This document shows positions 5,782 to 9,070 of a DNA stretch of 9,070 nt, piece after piece. A program made the position numbers and the translations under genes. Each line of letters starts with the position of its first letter. Positions within the stretch are counted from its first letter, which is position 1. Origin of the DNA: Methanobacteriota archaeon (GTDB lineage: Archaea; Thermoplasmatota; Thermoplasmata; RBG-16-68-12). The stretch is from NCBI GenBank assembly GCA_005878995.1, contig VBME01000055.1, positions 1 to 9,070 on the forward strand, given 5' to 3'. The notes under the pieces are model-generated. The model was not told the DNA's origin. It saw only the letters and a list, made by a program, of their open reading frames with translations, and made no database searches.

Positions 5782-6840
5782 ATGGCGCTGTTTCCGAGTC
5801 CGCGTCGCCGCCACCCGTTCTACATGGTGGAGATGATTCGCTCCCAGCCGGACTTCGTGCGAGAGACGCTGAGGCGGCTCGCCGACGGCCGAGCGGCTTC
5901 CGTCCTCCGGGGGACGCGGCATCTCATCCTCACCGGCTGCGGGACGTCGTTCCATGCCGCGACGTACGGAGCGAGGATCCTCCAGCGGGCCTTTGGATCG
6001 CGGGCCGTGGTCGAAGCGGTCCACGCCTACGACCTCGCATATGGCAATCCCGCACCGATTGGAGCCGCGGTCGTTGGCGTCAGTCACAGCGGGTCCACGC
6101 CCACCACGAACCGCGCATTGTTGCGCGCGCGGCGGAACGGCCACCGCGCGTTCGGCGTCTGCGGCCTGTCAGGCTCCCCCATGGAAGCCGTCGTCGAGGA
6201 CGTCTTCGTCATCGGTTCCGTTCACGATCGCTCGTGGGCGAACACGATGAGCTACACGACGCAACTCGTTGCGTTCGCAATCTTCGCGGCAGGGGTTGCG
6301 GGGGAAGGTTGGTCCGACGTTTCCGCGAAGATCCTGCAGATCCCTGCGGCGTTGCACAAGGCGATTGCGTGCGAGGACCCGGTCCATCGGTTCGCAAACC
6401 GGGTGGCCGCCAAACGTCGCATCACGTTCCTCGCGTCCGGATGGGACGATGTCACCGCGCTCGAAGCGGCGCTCAAGATCCGGGAAACGTGCGGTCTCCC
6501 CGCCAGCGGATACCACATGGAGCAATTCCTCCACGGTCCGTTCCTTTCGATTGACTCATCCGAAGCGATCGTCGTCCTCCAAGGTGCGGAGGACGGTCGC
6601 CGCGCGGAAACGATCATGCACGCGCTCCGGAAGACCGGTGCCACTCTCGAGGCGATCGGCGAGCGCCCAGGAACGGCCATCCGACTTCCCCGCGTCCATC
6701 CGTTCCTGCGCCCGATCGTTTCGATCGTGCCGATGCAATTCCTCGCGTACTACGCGGCGCTCGCACGACACGCGAATCCGGACATCATGCGGACGGGTAT
6801 TCCCCGACTTCGTGCGGGCGTGGAGGCGCTGTTCCACTGA
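5782..6840 (+). CDS. Double-SIS sugar-phosphate isomerase/deglycase-like protein (GlmS isomerase-half homologue)
   Basis: A 352-residue cytoplasmic protein made of two SIS domains, equivalent to the isomerase half of glucosamine-6-phosphate synthase (GlmS) without the N-terminal glutaminase domain. SIS 1 (about 40-170) has TGCGTSFHAA (51-60) and SHSGSTPTTN (101-110), the sugar-phosphate loops matching GTS and SQSGET in GlmS. SIS 2 (about 205-335) has LASGWDDVTALEAALKIRE (217-235) and GYHMEQFLHGPFLSID (243-258). These keep the equivalents of GlmS Glu488 (E235) and the ring-opening His504 (H251). The C-terminal lysine that forms a Schiff base in GlmS (Lys603, in NLAKSVTVE) has no counterpart in NPDIMRTGIPRLRAGVE. 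The enzyme may therefore be an isomerase or deglycase of the FrlB/AgaS type that acts on a phosphorylated amino sugar; the substrate is unknown. ATG 5782 puts the conserved N-terminal HPFYMVEMIRSQPDFV at residues 11-26. ATG 5824 is a shorter alternative. The 3' end overlaps the convergent wHTH gene by 56 bp. Confidence 0.85.
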   Translation: MALFPSPRRRHPFYMVEMIRSQPDFVRETLRRLADGRAASVLRGTRHLILTGCGTSFHAATYGARILQRAFGSRAVVEAVHAYDLAYGNPAPIGAAVVGVSHSGSTPTTNRALLRARRNGHRAFGVCGLSGSPMEAVVEDVFVIGSVHDRSWANTMSYTTQLVAFAIFAAGVAGEGWSDVSAKILQIPAALHKAIACEDPVHRFANRVAAKRRITFLASGWDDVTALEAALKIRETCGLPASGYHMEQFLHGPFLSIDSSEAIVVLQGAEDGRRAETIMHALRKTGATLEAIGERPGTAIRLPRVHPFLRPIVSIVPMQFLAYYAALARHANPDIMRTGIPRLRAGVEALFH

Positions 6841-7246
6841 CCCCGACGTCGGGCGGAATGCCGACGATCGTGTTCGCCTCTGTGCCGTTCCGCAGAAGCA
6901 GGTGCAGGTGCATGCGGCCGCTCCCATACGTGATCTGGAAGCGGTTCACCTCGGACTTGTAGAGTCGCGCGGGCCGCCGGCGGCCCTCCGTGACGAATCC
7001 CGCCTCGGAGATCAGGGCCAACGAGAGGAGGCGCCGGATCCGTCGGTAGCACGCGGCGATTGGAACCCGGTAATGCGTCGCGATTTCTTGCGCCGTGAGG
7101 CTCTCTTGGTGCAGCGCGATGAGGATTCGGAGGGCGTGGTCGTCAAGGAGGGACTGCCCGTCCGAGTCGTAGAGGAGCAGGTCTTCCGCCACGAGTGGGG
7201 GCCGAGGGGGAGGACTCCCGCCATTGGGGGGCCCGATGGAGGGCAC
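6785..7246 (-). CDS. Winged-helix (ArsR-like) transcriptional regulator
   Basis: A 153-residue protein with one winged helix at about 34-107: LDDHALRILIALHQESLTAQ (helix 1), EIATHYRVPIAACYRRIRRL (helix-turn-helix, with a basic recognition helix) and a wing (LISEAGFVTEGRRRPARLY). This is the ArsR-like arrangement common among small archaeal regulators. No metal-binding cysteine pattern is visible, so metal sensing is not supported. A proline/glycine-rich N-terminus and a C-terminal tail (NGTEANTIVGIPPDVG) flank the domain. The GTG at 7246 is chosen because a TATA-like CTTTTAG lies 27 nt upstream, giving a leaderless message. The gene converges on the SIS gene and overlaps its last 56 bp. It could act on the SIS gene or on itself; a 5-bp inverted repeat flanks its own TATA box. 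Targets are unknown. Confidence 0.8.
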   Translation of the reverse strand: MPSIGPPNGGSPPPRPPLVAEDLLLYDSDGQSLLDDHALRILIALHQESLTAQEIATHYRVPIAACYRRIRRLLSLALISEAGFVTEGRRRPARLYKSEVNRFQITYGSGRMHLHLLLRNGTEANTIVGIPPDVGVSGTAPPRPHEVGEYPSA

Positions 7247-7264
7247 GCAGCGGATTCACGCTCT

Positions 7265-7289
7265 CCGGACTAAAAGCCCTAGGCTCCGG
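7265..7289 (-). promoter_or_regulatory. Promoter of the wHTH regulator, with a flanking inverted repeat
   Basis: On the minus strand CTTTTAG (7276 down to 7270) is centred 27 nt before the GTG at 7246, the distance expected for a TATA box of a leaderless gene. CCGGA at 7265-7269 and TCCGG at 7285-7289 form a symmetrical pair around it, which could be an operator for autoregulation. The arms are only 5 bp, so chance is possible. Confidence 0.4.
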
Positions 7290-7333
7290 TTATCACGGTT
7301 GAACGAGAGGCACGCACAGCTCGGGCCCTGAGG

Positions 7334-7762
7334 TCAGCCTTCCAGCGCCTTGCGCACGTTCGCGGCGAACTCTTCCGTTTGGCCTTTCAATCGCGACCGC
7401 AGGAAGTTGTCCATGATCCGGGCGAGCGGCCCCTTGGACTGGACGGCCATGGTGTAGGTGACTTTCGTGCCGTTCTCCGCGGGCGCCAGGTCAATCGTCC
7501 CGGTCATCTCCATATTGTCGGCCGCCCCACGGAACCTCCCATGGTTCAGAGGAATCTGGTCCGTCGTCTCCGTGAGGACCTGGATGTCTTGGGTGAGCGG
7601 TCCGATCTTGACTTGCAAATTCCACCGGGCGCGTTTGTCATCGACGATCTCCACGGACTGCACACCGGGGACGCAGCTTCCGACCTTCCGCATGTCGCTG
7701 AGGAACGCCCACACGCGCTCGACGGGAGCCTCGACCTCGAATGAAATCGTCCCTTCCGGCAT
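7334..7762 (-). CDS. CoxG-like SRPBCC-family protein
   Basis: A 142-residue soluble protein with the START/SRPBCC (Bet v 1-like) fold. The pattern is the classic one: ISFEVEAPVERVWAFLSDMR (about 6-25, first strand and helix), then the CVPGVQSVEIVDD segment (30-42) typical of the CoxG subfamily. Strands with the LQVKIGPLTQDI and GAADNMEMTGTIDL wording follow, and a long C-terminal helix (GPLARIMDNFLRSRLKGQTE) covers the cavity. CoxG proteins are linked to carbon monoxide dehydrogenase systems in bacteria and may bind a hydrophobic ligand or help membrane recruitment. No CO dehydrogenase genes are in the window, so only lipid/hydrophobic-ligand binding is a fair guess. The ATG at 7762 fits the family N-terminus and lies about 31 nt behind an AAAGTATTT box; an in-frame ATG at 7816 would add 18 residues and place the start upstream of that box. 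Confidence 0.85.
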   Translation of the reverse strand: MPEGTISFEVEAPVERVWAFLSDMRKVGSCVPGVQSVEIVDDKRARWNLQVKIGPLTQDIQVLTETTDQIPLNHGRFRGAADNMEMTGTIDLAPAENGTKVTYTMAVQSKGPLARIMDNFLRSRLKGQTEEFAANVRKALEG

Positions 7763-7789
7763 CGCGTCCCCGGCAATGCGACGCCCGGG

Positions 7790-7798
7790 AAATACTTT
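7790..7798 (-). promoter_or_regulatory. TATA-like box for the CoxG-like gene
   Basis: The minus strand reads AAAGTATTT here, centred about 31 nt before ATG 7762. It is the only A/T-rich stretch close to that start, and it lies between the two candidate starts (7816 and 7762), so it favours the downstream one. Confidence 0.45.
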
Positions 7799-7880
7799 GC
7801 AGGACGCGGGTTGCAATCGTTGCGCTCCGGTCGCCCACGACGGAGTTCAATCCTCGAAGAACAGGTCAATAAGGAAAGGG

Positions 7881-7909
7881 GCCGAGGTCCTCCCCCATTT
7901 TGCCTCGGC
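7881..7909 (-). terminator. Stem-loop terminator of the 62-aa protein gene
   Basis: GCCGAGG (7881-7887) and CCTCGGC (7903-7909) form a perfect 7-bp stem with a 15-nt loop. Read on the minus strand it begins 23 nt after the TGA of the 62-residue gene and is followed by CCCCTTTCCTTATT, a pyrimidine/T-rich tail. Stem plus T-rich tail and position fit a transcript end for that gene, before the CoxG promoter. Confidence 0.5.
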
Positions 7910-7932
7910 GGGTGGGGTTCGCGAGGTTGGAC

Positions 7933-8121
7933 TCAACCTTTCCGGAGAAACGGAAGGCCCGTGCGCTTGTTCACGCCGATCTTCCGATTCTTCGGCATTT
8001 CGTCCATCGGTTTGCCGCTTTTCGGTTTCCGCTTGCTGAAGAAGTAGATCGTCACTTTCGGTCCCTTCTTCAGTTTCACGTCTCGCGAGTACAGCGTCCA
8101 TCCCTGGTACGTGTACGGCAT
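7933..8121 (-). CDS. Conserved small archaeal protein of unknown function (62 aa)
   Basis: A 62-residue, strongly basic protein beginning MPYTYQGWTLYSRDVKLKKG, then TIYFFSKRKPKSGKP and ending GVNKRTGLPFLRKG. I recognise this pattern (YxGxTLxSRDV, IYFFSKRxPKSG, GVNxRTGLPFL) as a small protein family seen in archaea, whose function is not known to me. There are no cysteines, so it is not a zinc ribbon, and no signal peptide or membrane segment. The many Lys/Arg residues and short beta-prone stretches would suit nucleic-acid binding, which is only a guess. ATG 8121 starts the conserved part and sits 35 nt behind a CTTTTGAC box; an in-frame ATG at 8145 would add MYGGTRSN and lies too near that box. 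A stem-loop terminator follows the stop. The gene is monocistronic by context. Confidence 0.8.
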   Translation of the reverse strand: MPYTYQGWTLYSRDVKLKKGPKVTIYFFSKRKPKSGKPMDEMPKNRKIGVNKRTGLPFLRKG

Positions 8122-8122
8122 G

Positions 8123-8160
8123 TTTGACCTCGTTCCTCCATACACATAGGGGTCAAAAGC
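8123..8160 (-). promoter_or_regulatory. Promoter of the 62-aa protein gene with a TTTGACC inverted repeat
   Basis: The minus strand carries GCTTTTGACC (8160 to 8151), centred 35 nt before ATG 8121, as the TATA-like region. TTTGACC at 8123-8129 and GGTCAAA at 8151-8157 are a perfect 7-bp inverted repeat, 21 nt apart, one arm in the TATA region and the other next to the start codon. This could be a repressor site or a leader hairpin. A GGAGG lies between the arms but is rather far from the ATG. Confidence 0.4.
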
Positions 8161-8202
8161 GTTTCCCCTCCCGTATCAGCGTCTGACAAGAACATCGAGG
8201 TA

Positions 8203-8226
8203 GCTATTTTAAGGCCTTAATATAGC
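8203..8226. promoter_or_regulatory. 24-bp A/T-rich palindrome, likely bidirectional promoter or operator
   Basis: A near-perfect palindrome, 11 of 12 base pairs matching, centred on TTAAGGCCTTAA (8209-8220) with arms GCTAT and ATAGC. It is the most A/T-rich spot in the window and sits between the divergent 62-aa gene and the 48-aa gene. Both strands carry a TATA-like string after CCTTAA (AATATAGC on plus, AAATAGC on minus), so TBP could bind in either direction. Alternatively a dimeric regulator could bind. On the plus strand transcription would start near 8246. Confidence 0.5.
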
Positions 8227-8390
8227 GCATCCTAGGCCCATGGAGGGCGAGCGACCGCGAAACGGAACCGAGGGGAAAGGCGCCTCGGATGGCAGCCCAC
8301 CGTGGGCGAATTCCGCCGGAACGAGAATCACTTGCGAGAACGAGCCCGAAAGGCCTTTCTGCCTACCTACGAACGCTCGCTCGATCTTCC
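8227..8390 (+). other. Non-coding stretch between the palindrome and the 48-aa gene
   Basis: These 164 bases contain overlapping open frames (from ATG 8240 and ATG 8289), but neither looks coding. The frame that leads into the 48-aa gene uses many A- or T-ending codons before 8391 and almost only G/C-ending codons after it. The stretch may be a long 5' leader of the 48-aa gene or a short non-coding RNA driven from the palindrome. One small hairpin (GCCCA-CCG-TGGGC) lies at 8293-8305. No tRNA, C/D-box or riboswitch pattern was recognised. Confidence 0.3.
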
Positions 8391-8537
8391 ATGAAGGCGA
8401 AGCTCCACACGCTCGAGTGCGACGAGGAAGACTTGATCGATCTCCCGGAGAGCTGGATTCCGGTCCGCCTCGAGCACAACGGATATGCAACCCCCGCCCG
8501 GAAGGCGTACACGCTCTACTACTTCGAGCGCGCGTGA
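8391..8537 (+). CDS. Small protein of unknown function (48 aa)
   Basis: A 48-residue acidic-to-neutral protein: MKAKLHTLECDEEDLIDLPE, then SWIPVRLEHNGYATPARKAY and the ending TLYYFERA. I do not recognise a named family. The pattern of short beta-prone strands (WIPVRLE, AYTLYYFE) around a loop suggests a small beta fold. There is one cysteine and no membrane segment. Coding status is supported by a clear switch to G/C at third codon positions exactly from this ATG. The in-frame ATG at 8289 would add 34 Arg/Ser-rich residues with atypical codons. No Shine-Dalgarno or nearby TATA box precedes 8391; the nearest promoter candidate is the palindrome at 8203-8226, which implies a leader of about 145 nt. 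The FAD oxidase gene starts 41 nt downstream but has its own TATA-like box. Confidence 0.6.
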   Translation: MKAKLHTLECDEEDLIDLPESWIPVRLEHNGYATPARKAYTLYYFERA

Positions 8538-8549
8538 CCCCGCGCGGAG

Positions 8550-8557
8550 TTGAATAG
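8550..8557 (+). promoter_or_regulatory. TATA-like box for the FAD oxidase gene
   Basis: TTGAATAG, just after the 48-aa gene, is centred 25-26 nt before the GTG at 8579, the expected spacing for a leaderless start. The in-frame TAG at 8555-8557 lies within it, so translation cannot begin further upstream. It is a modest TATA match but the spacing agrees with other genes here. Confidence 0.4.
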
Positions 8558-8578
8558 GTCCACGCCGTTCCCGCCCGC

Positions 8579-9070
8579 GTGGGAGCGAGCCTTTCGGAAC
8601 TCGCGAAGCGGCTTGGCGCGGATCAGCTTGCGACGGGCACCGCCATTGCGCCCCGATACCACTTGGACGCCTTCCGAGCTCATCGGGGGTCCCGTCTCCC
8701 GGAGGCCGGCGTCGCTCCCGCGGCGGTCGCCTGGCCGCGCTCCACGGAGGACGTCGTGTCGATCGTTCGGTTCGCGGCCGGCGCAGGCCTCGCGATTGTC
8801 CCGTGGGGTGGTGGCACGGGCCTGATGGGCGGCGCGCGGCCGTCGTCCGATGCGATTGTCTTGGATATGCGGCGGATGCGCAGAGTCCGTTCGATTGATC
8901 CGGCCGCACGCACCGCGACCGTGGAAGCGGGGATCGTCCTCGAGGCGTTGGATCGCCGCCTCCGGAAGAGACGGCTCATGCTGGGCCACGACCCGTGGTC
9001 GCGACCTCGCGCGACGGTCGGTGGGGCCATCGGGACGAACGGCATCGGATACGGCGGCTATCTCCGCGGC
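8579..9070 (+). CDS. FAD-linked oxidase/dehydrogenase (GlcD / alkyl-DHAP synthase-like), 3' partial
   Basis: The first 164 residues of a protein that runs off the right edge; no stop occurs in this frame. From about residue 47 it shows the PCMH-type FAD-binding domain: VAWPRSTEDVVSIVRFAAGA (50-69), the pyrophosphate-binding loop PWGGGTGLMGG (75-85), LDMRRMRRVRSIDPAARTATV (95-115), GHDPWS (136-141) and ATVGGAIGTNGIGYGGY (145-161). These are hallmarks of the VAO/PCMH flavoprotein family, which includes D-lactate and glycolate dehydrogenases and alkyldihydroxyacetone-phosphate synthase. The GHDPWS and TNGIGYGGY wording is closer to the AGPS-like archaeal branch. Substrate specificity lies in the missing C-terminal part. 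The start is GTG 8579, between an in-frame TAG at 8555 and the first conserved residues, 25-26 nt behind a TATA-like box. The next in-frame ATG (8825) is inside the FAD loop, so it cannot be the start. Confidence 0.88.
   Translation, partial: MGASLSELAKRLGADQLATGTAIAPRYHLDAFRAHRGSRLPEAGVAPAAVAWPRSTEDVVSIVRFAAGAGLAIVPWGGGTGLMGGARPSSDAIVLDMRRMRRVRSIDPAARTATVEAGIVLEALDRRLRKRRLMLGHDPWSRPRATVGGAIGTNGIGYGGYLRG

Noticed and set aside
2971..6840. STAND plus SIS genes as a defence or toxin-type system
   Set aside because: No nuclease, TIR, protease or membrane effector domain is present, the two genes have separate promoters, and both fit regulatory and metabolic roles.
7846..7862. tRNA T-arm-like string (GGAGTTCAATCCTC)
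   Set aside because: Only three stem pairs form around the TTCAATC loop, and no acceptor, D or anticodon arms can be found nearby.
8240..8557. 105-codon frame from ATG 8240
   Set aside because: Its second half is a shadow of the 48-aa gene and its composition is Arg/Pro/Glu-rich with no domain; it also begins too close to the TATA-like palindrome.
8550..9070. Minus-strand open frames opposite the FAD oxidase
   Set aside because: The plus strand encodes an unmistakable PCMH FAD-binding domain without a stop; the reverse frames are Arg/Pro-rich shadows.

Overview
The window looks like a piece of a high-GC archaeal chromosome, most likely a Thermoplasmatota-type lineage. No taxonomic marker gene is present, so this rests on three things. 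Most genes lack a Shine-Dalgarno sequence and instead have an A/T-rich TATA-like box about 25-35 nt before the start codon, as expected for leaderless or short-leader archaeal transcripts. The gene set fits: a TreT-like trehalose synthase, two UbiA-family membrane prenyltransferases, a wHTH-STAND-TPR protein and a small protein of a family I recall from archaea. Coding DNA is strongly GC-rich at third codon positions. No mobile element, CRISPR array, rRNA or tRNA was found.

Left part (1-2970): the window opens in the 3' end of a TreT-like GT4 glycosyltransferase gene and continues into a small two-helix membrane protein gene that appears frameshifted (361-593). A probable two-gene operon follows, a cupin (662-1015) and a MenA-like UbiA prenyltransferase (1016-1942) whose ATG directly follows the cupin stop. 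A second, divergent UbiA-family gene on the minus strand (1937-2833) meets the first tail to tail. It has lost most of the acidic residues of both catalytic motifs.

Middle part (2971-6840): a very large protein combines an N-terminal winged helix, a STAND/NB-ARC-like NTPase and a C-terminal TPR array. It is probably a signal-responsive regulator. After a 147-nt gap comes a double-SIS protein resembling the isomerase half of GlmS but without the glutaminase domain.

Right part (6785-9070): three minus-strand genes encode a wHTH regulator whose 3' end overlaps the SIS gene, a CoxG-like SRPBCC protein and a 62-aa conserved archaeal protein. Plus-strand genes then encode a 48-aa protein and the N-terminal part of a GlcD/alkyl-DHAP-synthase-like FAD oxidase that runs off the window. 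The gap at 8122-8390 holds a near-perfect 24-bp A/T-rich palindrome that looks like a bidirectional promoter or operator, followed by about 160 nt without coding signal.

Functional links are mostly unclear. The cupin-UbiA pair is the only convincing operon; the other genes look like separately promoted single genes. I see no clear defence or mobile system. The most unusual items are the degenerate UbiA paralogue, the wHTH-STAND-TPR protein, the broken small membrane gene and the palindromic promoter region.
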